A stretch of 64,000 nucleotides of DNA. Origin: CBDDKZ01 sp965230415 (lineage in GTDB: Bacteria > Bacteroidota > Bacteroidia > Cytophagales > JAAEPT01). Shown here in pieces: positions 35,246 through 44,690 of the stretch (positions within the stretch are counted from its first letter, which is position 1; each line of letters starts with the position of its first letter). The DNA is taken from NCBI GenBank assembly GCA_965230415.1, contig CBDDKZ010000003.1, forward strand, positions 434,001 through 498,000. Direction: 5' to 3'. A program made the translations under genes and the position numbers. Below the pieces are notes generated by a model. The model ran no database searches and was not told the origin of the DNA. It saw nothing but the letters and a program-made list of their open reading frames with translations.

Positions 35246-38200
35246 TTAGAAAGTAACATTTACATTAACACCATAACTTCGCGTATTTGGGTTATTGAAG
35301 TAGTCATAACCAAACACATTACTAGATGAACCGGAGAGGTTCGTTTCAGGATCAATACCGGTAAAATCAGTGATCAGGAATAGATTACGTGCCGATAGCG
35401 TGACGCTTGCCGCTCCAAAAGGAACTTTCTCCAGCCATTTGGCGGGAATTTGATAGTTTATGGATACATCTCGGAGTCTCATCCAGGAACCATCTTCTAT
35501 ATTCAGCTCGGTAAGGTTCACAAATCCATAATTGGTATAGAAGTTCGGATTGGTGCCGCCCGCGGCTGTCCCTCCTTTTACTATCTCAATGTCATTGGCT
35601 TCTCCGGTTATGGTAATGGAACCGTCCTCATTTCGATCTCCCAGTACACCGTCAAATACAATTCGGTCTTCACGATCCAATGTCTCTGCTCCTCTGCCAA
35701 AGAAATTAAGTACTCCTTTGGTACCATTATAAACATCCCCGCCTTGGCGAATATCAAGTAAAAAACTAAAAGTAAAACCTTTGTATGAAAAGGTGTTACG
35801 TAAACCCAATAAGAAGTCGGGATTTGGATCTCCAACCACTCCTTCTTCGGGGTCAGCAAAAGGTAAGCCAGTTGCTCGATCGATAACCATATTACCTGCG
35901 TCGTCACGTAGGAATTGTGTGCCAAAGAAGGTGCCAAATGGGTGTCCGGCTACAACACGTTGTGAACCAAAAGGATCGAGTCGAATGACTTCCAAATCCG
36001 GAGCCAAACGCTCTACTTCATTACGAAGTCTGGTGAAATTGGCACTGGCTTCATATACAAAGTCTTTTTTTCTAACAATTTCTGCAGTCAATACCGCTTC
36101 AATCCCTTTATTTCTGATTATTGCGGAGTTGAGTGTCCTTTCAGAATATCCACTGGAAAATGGTATTGTTACATTAAGTAATGCATCTTCAGTTAATGCA
36201 TTGAAATAAGTAAGATCGAGGCCTATTCGATCCTTGTACAGGCGAAGGTCTGTGCCAAATTCAATAGTTGTAGTGATTTCTGCCTTCAACTCATTGTTTC
36301 CCAGTATTCCGTTACTTTCAAAACCATTGGTGCCAAAACCCGGGAAGCTTACTCCAGAGCCCAAGGTCCAACCATCATATACCTCGGCTTGTTTAAAGCG
36401 GTTTCTGGTAAGGGCAAAGCCAGGATCATTTCCTACTTGACCCCAAGAAACACGGATTTTACCATAATTAAGCATAGGGCTTGTCAAATTGAGGGTTTGT
36501 ACAGCGTCCCAACCAGCACTTATTGCAGGATAATAAAAACTATTATTTTCTAAAGGCAAAGTAGAAGAACGATCGTTTCTACCACTGAGGTTTATAAAAA
36601 ACTGACCTTCATAATCTACGGTGGCCGTTAAATAAAATCCGTGCAATCGCCGCTTTTCAATATTCTCGGTAGACAATACGCTTGAGGCACTGGAAATATT
36701 AAAGAATTCCGGAAATGCAAGTCCATTTCCTACTACACGCTGAATATGTACATCATTATCGAAGAAATTATGTCCGACAGACACATCCACAGTTACAGCG
36801 TTGAACTTTTTGTTGAAGTTGACAATAAAGTCCGTATTGTAGGTGGAATTTCTCACCTGCATGTCTATGACCTCACCGTTTGGAGCTCCTGATGAACCTA
36901 TGGCTCCTCTAAAAATACGATCGTCACCGTAAGTATCGGCTCCAACACGGTATTTAAAGCTTAGCCAATCGGTAAGGAAATAATTGAGTTGTAGGTAACC
37001 AAGAAACCGGTTTACTTCATCAGTAGCAAAATTTTCATTTACTGTAAAAAAGGGATTATCATAAATTCCTCCTCTATAGGATCGTTGTTGTGTTTCCCCG
37101 CTACCAGGTAACCAGTAACCGGCACTATTATCGAAAGAAGCAGGTGTTCGGAGCAATCCTAGCATAACTCCGGATACGTTCGATCCATTCTGAACCCTTC
37201 GACTATCTGTTCTGATGAAGTTGGCCGAAGTGCTTAAAGAAAGTTTTTTAGTCAACTGGGCGGTGGTTGTTGCTTTTAAACTCGTACGTGCAAAGCGCGA
37301 ATTTGGAATAATACCGGTCTGATCTAATCTACCTATCGAGAAGTAATAAGTGACCGCATCGGTACCTCCCTGCACATTAATCGAATTTCTGAACGTGTGT
37401 CCCGTCTGGAAAAACAAATCAGGGTTATCATAAGTCTGAGCCACACGATCACTTGCTCTCGGGTCTGAGGCTAATACGACGTAACCATTAGGGTCCCAGG
37501 GTGTGGTAGCGTCGCTGGCATAACGTAAATCTGATATTCGAGGACCCCAACTAAAGGGGTTTGTAGAGCCGTCTTGTGCCGCAGAGTAAGTGTCTATTGT
37601 TGCCCCTTGTCCATAAGTGTTTTGAAGGTCAGGCAATTTATTGACGCGATCGGCGTTATACCCGAAAGTATAACCTATTTTGGGTTTGCTGTTTTTTCGC
37701 CCTTTTTTTGTCGTAATGACAATGGCGCCATTGGCCGCTCGAATTCCGTAAAGAACGGTAGCGGCAGGTCCTTTTAATACGGTCATAGTCTCCACATCGT
37801 CCGGGTTAATGTCAATAAGGCGATTGGAGTTTTGAACACCGGCCGAACCTTGATTGGCTGTTGCTGTCTCCGGAGAATCTTCGGTGTTGAAAGTAGAATT
37901 ATCGATGGGAATACCGTCAATCACAAATAGTGGGGAATTACTCCCTTGGATAGATTTGTTACCACGAATTCTAATCTGTGCAGCTGCTCCGGGTGTGCCT
38001 CCGGAACTGGTCACCTGCACACCGGCCATCTTACCTCCCAGTCCGGAAATAAGATTCACTTCGTTTGCTTTAATCAACTCATCTCCGGCCACATTTTGTA
38101 CGGAGTATGCCAGTTTGCGTTTGTCTGACTCCATTCCAACGGCAATTTTTACCGTTTCCAACAATCGATTTTCGGGATCCAGAGCTACATTGATGGTGGT

Positions 38201-38464
38201 TTGATCTCCAACAACGATTTCTTTGGTTGTCATACCGATAAACGAAATAACAAGTGTATCTGTGCTAGAGGCGCTGATACTAAAATTACCATCCAGATCT
38301 GTTATCGTGCCTTGCTGTTCATTTTTTATCTGAACACTGGCTCCAGGTATGGTGGAATTATCTTCACTAGATGTGATTTTTCCGGATATCATTTGTTCTT
38401 GTGCCAATACTTCAGACATAAACATGAATGATAAAATGGCGGGAAGTAAATAGACAATTTTCAT
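35246..38464 (-). CDS. SusC/RagA-family TonB-dependent transporter
   Basis: The start is taken at ATG 38464 (MKIVYLLPAILSFMFMSEVL); the 30 residues before it in the open frame precede the signal peptide. The product is 1072 residues. Domain order is signal peptide, CarboxypepD_reg-like domain (GKITSSEDNSTIPGASVQIK), TonB plug with the SusC signature (IRIRGNKSIQGSNSPLFVID, GIPID), and a 22-strand barrel ending RSYGVNVNVTF. It imports oligomeric nutrients across the outer membrane with energy from TonB. It is first in the SusCD operon. The 5' flank is AT-rich and about 380 bases long without another gene. Confidence 0.95.
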   Translation of the reverse strand: MKIVYLLPAILSFMFMSEVLAQEQMISGKITSSEDNSTIPGASVQIKNEQQGTITDLDGNFSISASSTDTLVISFIGMTTKEIVVGDQTTINVALDPENRLLETVKIAVGMESDKRKLAYSVQNVAGDELIKANEVNLISGLGGKMAGVQVTSSGGTPGAAAQIRIRGNKSIQGSNSPLFVIDGIPIDNSTFNTEDSPETATANQGSAGVQNSNRLIDINPDDVETMTVLKGPAATVLYGIRAANGAIVITTKKGRKNSKPKIGYTFGYNADRVNKLPDLQNTYGQGATIDTYSAAQDGSTNPFSWGPRISDLRYASDATTPWDPNGYVVLASDPRASDRVAQTYDNPDLFFQTGHTFRNSINVQGGTDAVTYYFSIGRLDQTGIIPNSRFARTSLKATTTAQLTKKLSLSTSANFIRTDSRRVQNGSNVSGVMLGLLRTPASFDNSAGYWLPGSGETQQRSYRGGIYDNPFFTVNENFATDEVNRFLGYLQLNYFLTDWLSFKYRVGADTYGDDRIFRGAIGSSGAPNGEVIDMQVRNSTYNTDFIVNFNKKFNAVTVDVSVGHNFFDNDVHIQRVVGNGLAFPEFFNISSASSVLSTENIEKRRLHGFYLTATVDYEGQFFINLSGRNDRSSTLPLENNSFYYPAISAGWDAVQTLNLTSPMLNYGKIRVSWGQVGNDPGFALTRNRFKQAEVYDGWTLGSGVSFPGFGTNGFESNGILGNNELKAEITTTIEFGTDLRLYKDRIGLDLTYFNALTEDALLNVTIPFSSGYSERTLNSAIIRNKGIEAVLTAEIVRKKDFVYEASANFTRLRNEVERLAPDLEVIRLDPFGSQRVVAGHPFGTFFGTQFLRDDAGNMVIDRATGLPFADPEEGVVGDPNPDFLLGLRNTFSYKGFTFSFLLDIRQGGDVYNGTKGVLNFFGRGAETLDREDRIVFDGVLGDRNEDGSITITGEANDIEIVKGGTAAGGTNPNFYTNYGFVNLTELNIEDGSWMRLRDVSINYQIPAKWLEKVPFGAASVTLSARNLFLITDFTGIDPETNLSGSSSNVFGYDYFNNPNTRSYGVNVNVTF

Positions 38465-38845
38465 AATCGTAAGTAAAAGAAGTTTACATTTAGGTACTTT
38501 TGCTAAAGTTAAAGTAGTACTTAAGTATTTTTTCGGGTAGGTATACTGGATCATCTAAAAATTTTACCTAATCCCAATTATGTACAATTTGTTATAAATA
38601 TATGATAATAAGCTGCTTTTAGATTTTACTCTTCCATACGTATATAGAAAAGTTATATTTTTGCAAAAACATATAGCATGAAAAATACGTGTAAATACTT
38701 AAGCTTTTTGCGTAGGTAATTCTAGCAAAAAGTCATCACTTATTTCTAGCTCATAAAAGAAAATTGACAACAAAAAATAATTGGGATACCATTTTAACAT
38801 TACATTACTTAAATGGTGACGTCTTAAAGACTATAAGGCAAGAAT
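38465..38845. other. Upstream region of the susC-like gene
   Basis: No ORF of note. One stem CTTTTTGC/GCAAAAAG (38704-38732) is visible. The operon promoter should lie here, but I cannot point to a convincing -33/-7 pair. Confidence 0.35.
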
Positions 38846-38998
38846 ATGACATCACCTGCACATACCTCAACAACTAGTGCCTACCCCAAATTGATAAATT
38901 TGGATTTATGTTTGACTAAACTGAATGAAAACAATGTACCTTTTACTAAAAAACAATATGCTTGCCCTAATGGCGTTGTATGGACTCGTGATCATTGA
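38846..38998 (+). CDS. Possible small protein or gene fragment (50 residues)
   Basis: ATG 38846 opens a 50-codon frame, MTSPAHTSTTSAYPKLINLD followed by LCLTKLNENNVPFTKKQYAC and PNGVVWTRDH. Its composition is protein-like, especially the second half. It has GCAAGA just upstream but no strong ribosome-binding site. It could be a short gene or the remains of a longer one. I recognise no family. Confidence 0.25.
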   Translation: MTSPAHTSTTSAYPKLINLDLCLTKLNENNVPFTKKQYACPNGVVWTRDH

Positions 38999-39228
38999 GA
39001 TTGATAGCGTTTAGTAAGTGTTTTCCGGACGTGCAAGGTTGTAAGAGTAAGCATTATCACCTGAAAAATAGGTGTAATGCGAACGCACTATTAGCATATG
39101 CTTTCTGAGCTATTTAGTAATTAATCCTTTTTTGAAAAAAATATACCAAAGAGGTAGGGTGCCTGCTATTCTTATCCGGTGTTAGCTTATCTGATCTCCT
39201 ATCCGGAACAAAAACAACAAAACGAGCA

Positions 39229-39513
39229 ATGAAAAAGAACTACCCTACCTTATTAGTTAGAATTAAATTAATAGCCATTTGTACATCGCTAACCGACCTG
39301 TATTTGTTCAATTACAGTGATCAGGATATTCCAGATTATATCACACAAGACAATATGCCTGCATCAAATCGTATAACAGATGAAGGCGCTACATTGGGGC
39401 GCGTACTGTTTTATAATAAGAACTTGTCCGTAGACAACTCAGTTGCCTGCGCAAATTATGACTATGACTCTGGCAAGCAATTAATAGCAAAAGAACGTTT
39501 ATATAAATATTGA
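39229..39513 (+). pseudogene. Truncated di-haem cytochrome c peroxidase remnant
   Basis: A 94-codon ORF whose middle (NRITDEGATLGRVLFYNKNL, then SVDNSVACANYDYDSGKQ) matches the N-terminal part of the CcpA/MauG family, where TLGR-x-LFYD-x-x-LS-x-x-N-x-x-x-C-x-x-CH precedes the first haem. Here the haem site reads CANYD, so the second Cys and the His are lost. The protein stops after about a quarter of the normal length of 330 or more residues. No continuation is found downstream in any frame. It is therefore a decayed remnant. Confidence 0.65.
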
Positions 39514-39718
39514 TTGAATGTGCATTATGGCTGAAGGTAGTTGCTCAGTGGTCATCGCTTATTATTGCTACGGCACTCCTAAATGATAAAAATAATAGGT
39601 GTACTTGCTAGCTGCTGATGCGTAGAAGAAGGATAAATAAGTAAAATGAATTTTTTTACGGTTATTTGAACCGATATTATTTTCAGTTGTACGGTAGGTT
39701 GTAATTAATTCAAAAACC

Positions 39719-41239
39719 ATGAATAATCTAAAAAAACAATCTTTCATATTACTGGCCAGTTTGCTATTAATTCAATTTAAGGCGTCATCATTTTGTGGCT
39801 TCTATGTTGCTAAGGCCGACTCCAAACTTTTTAACAAGAGCTCTCAGGTGATTATTGCGCGATATAATAGCGAAACAGTAGTTACTATGCAAAGTGATTT
39901 CAGTGGAAATGTTTCTGATTTTGCGATGGTGGTTCCTGTACCTGTTGTGTTACAAAGAGATGCTATCAAAACGGTGAACCCAGCTCTGTTCGCCACTTTA
40001 GATGCCTATTCGGCTCCCAGAATGGCAGAATATTATGATCGGAACCCCTGCCATGAGTACTTAGAGTACAATAAGAAATTTCAGGTGCGCTCATTACCTC
40101 AATCTATTGCAGAAGAGGCGGAATTTGATGACGCCGCTCAATACAACGTTCAGATAGAAGCACAATATGAAGTAGACGAATACAACATATTAATTTTATC
40201 AGCAAAAGAATCGGAAGGCCTGAAAAAGTGGTTGCTGGATAAAGGCTATCAAATTCCGGAAAAAGCGGAAGAAGTACTGGACCCATATATTAAGAATAAC
40301 CTGAAATTTTTCGTTGTGAAAGTAAATCAGGAAAAAATTAAAAAGGGCAACTCGATCAATTTAAGTCCACTTCAGATACGTTTTAAATCTTCGAAATTTA
40401 TGCTCCCTATTCGCCTGGGGATGGCCAATGCAAATGGAGACCAAGATATGATCGTTTATGCACTTTCTTCGCAGGGGAGGGTAGAAACCAGTAATTACCG
40501 AACGATGGAGATTCCCACTAATTTTGATGTGCCGCTAACCGTGCAACATCAGTTCGGGTCTTTTTATCACGACTTATTTAATAAATTATATAAAAGGGAG
40601 AGAGGGAAGCCTGTTTTTTTGGAATATGCCTGGGATGTGTCTGCCAATATTGGTGTAAAATGTGACCCTTGCGTTGGGCCACCACCTATTCCCAATGAAT
40701 TGTTGGAAGCGGGTGCATTTTGGTTAAATGGTCAATATGGTACTGGTAATAAGTGTTTTTTTACACGAATGCATGTACGGTACAACCGCAAAAATTTCCC
40801 GCAGGATTTACAATTTATTGAAACACCTAATCAAGTTAATTTTCAGGGGAGGTATGTTATCAGGCATCCTGCGCCTGCACCTTTTTGCGAGGAAGCACAT
40901 GCTTACCTTGAAAACATACGTCATAGGCGCGAGAAAGAAGTGATGAACCTTACTTATTACACCGGTTGGGATTCTAAACCTTATTTGTCATACATAACAG
41001 AATTTGATCAGTACCTGCCGGCAGAACGAAGGTCACAAAAGGGGACTGCATTGCCTGTTATTCCTACAAAGACTAATGATGACAATGACGGGTTTAACGA
41101 AGGAACAGTAGTTACTGACCCTGCGAGCGATTTGATAGTGCCCAAATGGTTGTTTTATATGGTGTTAACGTCCATTCTGCTGTTATTAATAATTATCCCT
41201 TTGCGTAAAACGGTACCGGTTAAAAAGAAAATGCTATGA
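39719..41239 (+). CDS. DUF2330 exported protein with C-terminal membrane anchor
   Basis: A 506-residue protein with a signal peptide (cleavage near FKASSFC), then the DUF2330 domain: CGFYVAKADSKLFNKSSQVI, a DFAMVVPVP motif and DPC/CVGPPP Cys pairs in the centre. A single C-terminal transmembrane helix (WLFYMVLTSILLLLIIIPLR) is followed by a positively charged tail, so most of the protein is outside the inner membrane. It overlaps the RnfD-like gene by four bases (ATGA). DUF2330 proteins have no settled function; the coupling suggests a shared membrane complex. Confidence 0.8.
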   Translation: MNNLKKQSFILLASLLLIQFKASSFCGFYVAKADSKLFNKSSQVIIARYNSETVVTMQSDFSGNVSDFAMVVPVPVVLQRDAIKTVNPALFATLDAYSAPRMAEYYDRNPCHEYLEYNKKFQVRSLPQSIAEEAEFDDAAQYNVQIEAQYEVDEYNILILSAKESEGLKKWLLDKGYQIPEKAEEVLDPYIKNNLKFFVVKVNQEKIKKGNSINLSPLQIRFKSSKFMLPIRLGMANANGDQDMIVYALSSQGRVETSNYRTMEIPTNFDVPLTVQHQFGSFYHDLFNKLYKRERGKPVFLEYAWDVSANIGVKCDPCVGPPPIPNELLEAGAFWLNGQYGTGNKCFFTRMHVRYNRKNFPQDLQFIETPNQVNFQGRYVIRHPAPAPFCEEAHAYLENIRHRREKEVMNLTYYTGWDSKPYLSYITEFDQYLPAERRSQKGTALPVIPTKTNDDNDGFNEGTVVTDPASDLIVPKWLFYMVLTSILLLLIIIPLRKTVPVKKKML

Positions 41240-42054
41240 TAGTGAAATTTCAGAGTTTGCTTCGGTCTATAATAAAAGATCCTCGGGATTTTCAACTGCT
41301 GTTTTTAAGTGCGCTCCTGGTCTATGGTATTCAAAACCTGGGCTGGGAGCAAAACTTAGCTGTTTACCTGATAACCATTACCTTTTGTTTGTTTGTACAG
41401 CTCGTTGCGGTTCGTTGGTTGAAACTATCTTTGTTTTCGCTAAAGAGTGCCTTGATTACCGCGCTGGGCTTATGTTTGCTTTTGAAAAGTGATGAATGGT
41501 GGGTGATTCCTGTGACGGCTTTTTTGGCAATAGGGTCCAAGTTTATAATCAGGTGGAATGGGAAGCATATTTTTAATCCTGTGAATTTTGGTTTAATAGT
41601 TCCGGCCATTGTGACCGGCCGTGCCTGGATATCTCCGGGGCAGTGGGGAAACAGCGCACTATTAATTTTTGCAGTATTAGCGTTGAGTTCTTTTCTGCTT
41701 TTGCGTGTGGGGCGGATAGATACAACAATTACTTTTTTGGCGTCCCTGTTTGTTTTGCAATACGTGCGTACCGTGTTGTACCTTGGGTGGCCCATCGATC
41801 ATTTGTTCCATCAATTTAGCAATGGAACTTTACTGTTATTTGCCTTTTTCATGATAACCGATCCTATGACTACACCTAATGTGGCAAAGGCCCGTAAATA
41901 TTGGGCAGTTTTGCTGGCATTGATTACTTTCATACTTTCCAATTGGCTGCAGGTTTATACGGCTCCAATTTGGGCGCTGTTTTTGATCGCTCCTGCTACA
42001 TTTATGTTTGACCGATTATTTGAAGGTGAAAAATACAGATGGGCCCTCGATTGA
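41236..42054 (+). CDS. NqrB/RnfD-family membrane protein
   Basis: A 272-residue protein with about nine or ten transmembrane segments. The RnfD/NqrB family is recognised from GKHIFNPVNFGLIVPAI, WISPGQWG and the conserved FFMITDPMTTPNVAKARKYW block, in which the Asp-Pro-x-Thr loop belongs to the flavin or quinone region of the family. No other rnf or nqr subunits are nearby, so it is a stand-alone member coupled to DUF2330. It probably takes part in membrane electron transfer or cofactor transport with its partner; the direction is unknown. Confidence 0.8.
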   Translation: MIVKFQSLLRSIIKDPRDFQLLFLSALLVYGIQNLGWEQNLAVYLITITFCLFVQLVAVRWLKLSLFSLKSALITALGLCLLLKSDEWWVIPVTAFLAIGSKFIIRWNGKHIFNPVNFGLIVPAIVTGRAWISPGQWGNSALLIFAVLALSSFLLLRVGRIDTTITFLASLFVLQYVRTVLYLGWPIDHLFHQFSNGTLLLFAFFMITDPMTTPNVAKARKYWAVLLALITFILSNWLQVYTAPIWALFLIAPATFMFDRLFEGEKYRWALD

Positions 42055-42070
42055 AAGCTGTCCGGATATA

Positions 42071-42448
42071 TTAATACATGTTATTGTCGTTGGCGCTGTT
42101 TTCAGGTATTTGCTGGATGGCATCCCAATGTTCACATATTTTTCCGTTTTCGTCGAAGCGAAAAAAATCCATTGTGACGTACTCGTCGTCACCTGGCCAT
42201 ATTTGATGTGTATGTAGAGCCACCAAATCGCCCTGACCAATACACCGCACAAATTCGATGGATTTGTCCGGATATTCGTCTTGCATACGTTCAAAATAAT
42301 CTATAAACCCTTGAGTGCCGTCCTTGACATCAGGGTTGTGTTGAATGTATTCGTCTCCAAGGTAGCGTTCCACCGCTTGTTTGGGGTTTCCCTCATACGC
42401 TGTTTTGTAGAAGGCAATAGCGTTTAGTTTGTTTTGTTCGATATCCAT
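42071..42448 (-). CDS. SnoaL-like (NTF2-fold) protein
   Basis: A 125-residue protein starting at ATG 42448 (MDIEQNKLNAIAFYKTAYEG); the longer upstream frame runs through the neighbouring gene. The SnoaL/ester-cyclase-like fold is clear from YLGDEYIQHNPDVKDGTQGF, ALHTHQIWPGDDEYVTMDFF and FDENGKICEHWDAIQQIPE. His and Asp residues line the usual pocket. The substrate is unknown. It is the last gene of a six-gene minus-strand run headed by a glutaredoxin-like gene, 16 bases after the GNAT gene, and it converges with the RnfD-like gene 16 bases away. Confidence 0.85.
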   Translation of the reverse strand: MDIEQNKLNAIAFYKTAYEGNPKQAVERYLGDEYIQHNPDVKDGTQGFIDYFERMQDEYPDKSIEFVRCIGQGDLVALHTHQIWPGDDEYVTMDFFRFDENGKICEHWDAIQQIPENSANDNNMY

Positions 42449-42464
42449 TGATATGTGTTTGCAG

Positions 42465-42914
42465 TTATACTGTTTTTTCCAGGTAAATAATAGTAGTTTT
42501 TCCGATGGAAGCCGTTTTAAAACGGCGGTAGCCCCGTCGTTCGTACATCGCAAGATTGGCCAGACTTTTTTCTCCGGTATAAAGCTCCAGTCGGTCGATA
42601 CCATCAAAGCTGTTTTCCAGTGCATTTAGGAGTTTGGAGCCCAAACCCTGTCCTTGTAATTTGGGAGAAATAGCCATTCTGCCTATGTAACAGGTCCCGT
42701 TTTCACACCTGGCTTGTCCGCTACCAATTAGTACGCCCTCTTTTTCTACTTTGAGTATGATGTGTGTATCAAATGATCGCTCAAGTTCTTCCAGTGTTTG
42801 TGTTAACGGAGGTATATTAAAATCATCATGGAGCGCCGCTTCAGATTGGTATGCTTCTTTTTGTAGTTCTAATATAGCCGGTGCATCTGAAAGTAGTGCT
42901 CTTGTAATATTCAT
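42465..42914 (-). CDS. GNAT-family N-acetyltransferase
   Basis: A 149-residue protein from ATG 42914 (MNITRALLSDAPAILELQKE). The GNAT fold is shown by YIGRMAISPKLQGQGLGSKL, with the acetyl-CoA loop Q-G-Q-G-L-G, and the C-terminal LYTGEKSLANLAMYERRGYR. It lies 43 bases after the hydrolase-OsmC gene and 16 bases before the SnoaL-like gene. The substrate is unknown. Its place in a redox-repair operon suggests detoxification, but that is inference. Confidence 0.85.
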   Translation of the reverse strand: MNITRALLSDAPAILELQKEAYQSEAALHDDFNIPPLTQTLEELERSFDTHIILKVEKEGVLIGSGQARCENGTCYIGRMAISPKLQGQGLGSKLLNALENSFDGIDRLELYTGEKSLANLAMYERRGYRRFKTASIGKTTIIYLEKTV

Positions 42915-42957
42915 ATTAGATTGGATTATCCAATTAATCAACTCCAAAAACCCATTT

Positions 42958-44154
42958 TTAGTTTCTTTGCTTAGTTTCAATAACAGAAGCGTTTGCAAGC
43001 GTTTTATGTACCGGACATTTTGCTGCAATTTCTATGAGCCTGTTTTTTTGATCGCTATCGAGATCTCCTTCAATATCCAGTTCTTTCACAAATAAATCGA
43101 TAGTGCCTTCTTCACGCTTTTCTTTTTTATGAGATATAAATACTTTGACTTCATCCAGGTTCCATTCTTTCCTGCGTGCATACATATTTATGGTCATTGC
43201 GGTACAGGCGGCAAGTCCGGCGCTGACCAACTCATAGGGAGACATACCGTAGTTATTTCCGCCGATGTCGCTGGGTTCGTCTGCAATAAGGCCATGATTA
43301 TCGCTGTTAATTGATGTAGTATAAGTATCTTCTTTGGTATTGAGTGTTGCTACCAATTGGTGCTCTTCAGGGTTTGCGCTGGTAATTTCCTCCTTAGGCA
43401 GGTACTTTCGTACCCATGTTGCTATTACATCACCAACATACAAACTGTCCTCCTTATTATTTAATAAATGATCTGCTTTGTCCAGCGAGACAAAACTCTT
43501 AGGATGCCTGGCGCTTTCGTAAAGCTGTTGCGCATTATCAATGGATACGATTTCATCTACCGGAGAATGGAATATTAATATTGGCTTATGCATCGATTTC
43601 AGTATGTCCGGTAAATAGTGTTGCTTAAATCCGTCTACAAATTCCTGATTTATGGTAAAGGGCCTGCCGCCAATTTGTACAGTTGTTTCTCCTTTTGTAT
43701 TCAACTCGTCAAGTTGGTCACGAAAATGTTTGGTTGTATGTTCGATAGCGGCGGGAGATCCAATTGTGCATACTGCTTTAATATTATCGAGAATAGATGC
43801 CGCAACTATTGCTGCTGAGCCACCCAGTGAATGTCCGATTATTAAACTCGGGGCAAAATAGTTTTCGGTAATGTAGTTATTTACATCTTCGATGTCTTCT
43901 ATATTGGCTTCAAAATGGCTGTCTTTAAAATTGCCACTGCTCTTACCTAATCCTGTAAAGTCAAAGCGCACGACAGCTACGCCATTTTTAAGAAGGGATC
44001 TGCTAATATTCCGTACGGCATTAATATTACTGTGACACGTAAAACAATGAGAAAACAAGGCGATATGTGAAGCTTTACGATTGCCCGGGAATTCGATAGT
44101 TGCCGAGAGTGCAGCGCCATGTCTGTTGGTGAGGGTGAAATCTGTTTTATTCAT
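42958..44154 (-). CDS. Bifunctional alpha/beta hydrolase - OsmC fusion
   Basis: A 398-residue two-domain protein. Residues 1-250 are an alpha/beta hydrolase: oxyanion region FSHCFTCHSNINA, the nucleophile elbow IIGHSLGGSAA with Ser, the acid around SPVDEIVSID, and His in SLDKADHLLNN. Residues 265-398 are an OsmC/Ohr-type peroxidase domain with both redox Cys: AGLAACTAMTINMYARRKEW and AAKCPVHKTLAN. OsmC proteins reduce organic hydroperoxides. The fusion is known in several bacterial lineages and could release and reduce a peroxidised acyl group. Its start overlaps the stop of the divergent MsrA-like gene by four bases. Confidence 0.92.
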   Translation of the reverse strand: MNKTDFTLTNRHGAALSATIEFPGNRKASHIALFSHCFTCHSNINAVRNISRSLLKNGVAVVRFDFTGLGKSSGNFKDSHFEANIEDIEDVNNYITENYFAPSLIIGHSLGGSAAIVAASILDNIKAVCTIGSPAAIEHTTKHFRDQLDELNTKGETTVQIGGRPFTINQEFVDGFKQHYLPDILKSMHKPILIFHSPVDEIVSIDNAQQLYESARHPKSFVSLDKADHLLNNKEDSLYVGDVIATWVRKYLPKEEITSANPEEHQLVATLNTKEDTYTTSINSDNHGLIADEPSDIGGNNYGMSPYELVSAGLAACTAMTINMYARRKEWNLDEVKVFISHKKEKREEGTIDLFVKELDIEGDLDSDQKNRLIEIAAKCPVHKTLANASVIETKQRN

Positions 44155-44651
44155 GATTGGTTTTCTTTAATAATCTGTTTGTGTGTTTTAAAAAGCTGTT
44201 GGAGTTTTGGATGAATATGTGTTTTACAAAATGCGGCATCCGGATTTCGGAGGTAATAATTCAGGTATTTTTCACTGTTTTTTTTGAATTCAACATATGG
44301 AAGTACTTTCGTAATGATCTTTTCATTGAAGCCTGTTTGTAGCACAGCCATGATTTTTTTGATTTGCTCAGACAGGAGGCTGTCGAAATAATAAACAGCC
44401 GAACGGTATTTTGTGCGCATGGAATGGTTAGAGGTAGAGGCATGCGTAAGTAGATGAACTTGAATAAGCTTTTCCAAACAAATAGTTTCTGTACAGAAGT
44501 GTACAACTATTGCTTCCGAAAAACCATCATTAGGAGACTCAGAACAGATCCAGCCCTGGTCCACTTTTTCAACGCCAATAAGCGATTGAAATATAGCTTC
44601 AGTACACCAATGGCATCCTCCGCCCAGTCCTATTTTCAATGTATTACTCAA
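44151..44651 (-). CDS. Divergent MsrA-like protein
   Basis: A 166-residue protein aligning over its length with MsrA. It keeps the active-site pattern as GGGCHWCTEAIF (catalytic Cys retained, the usual Phe changed to His), the Glu in GFSEAIVVHF, and KYRSAVYYF in place of QYRSVIYF. The distal YHQNYY block has become EKYLNYY, so some substrate-pocket residues differ from true methionine-S-sulfoxide reductases. It sits directly behind a canonical msrA and is coupled to the hydrolase-OsmC gene. It is probably a paralogue with altered substrate or partner, and enzymatic activity is not certain. Confidence 0.75.
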   Translation of the reverse strand: MSNTLKIGLGGGCHWCTEAIFQSLIGVEKVDQGWICSESPNDGFSEAIVVHFCTETICLEKLIQVHLLTHASTSNHSMRTKYRSAVYYFDSLLSEQIKKIMAVLQTGFNEKIITKVLPYVEFKKNSEKYLNYYLRNPDAAFCKTHIHPKLQQLFKTHKQIIKENQS

Positions 44652-44690
44652 TTGCCTAACTATTTTATGACATCATGAGTCTTGAGGGCA

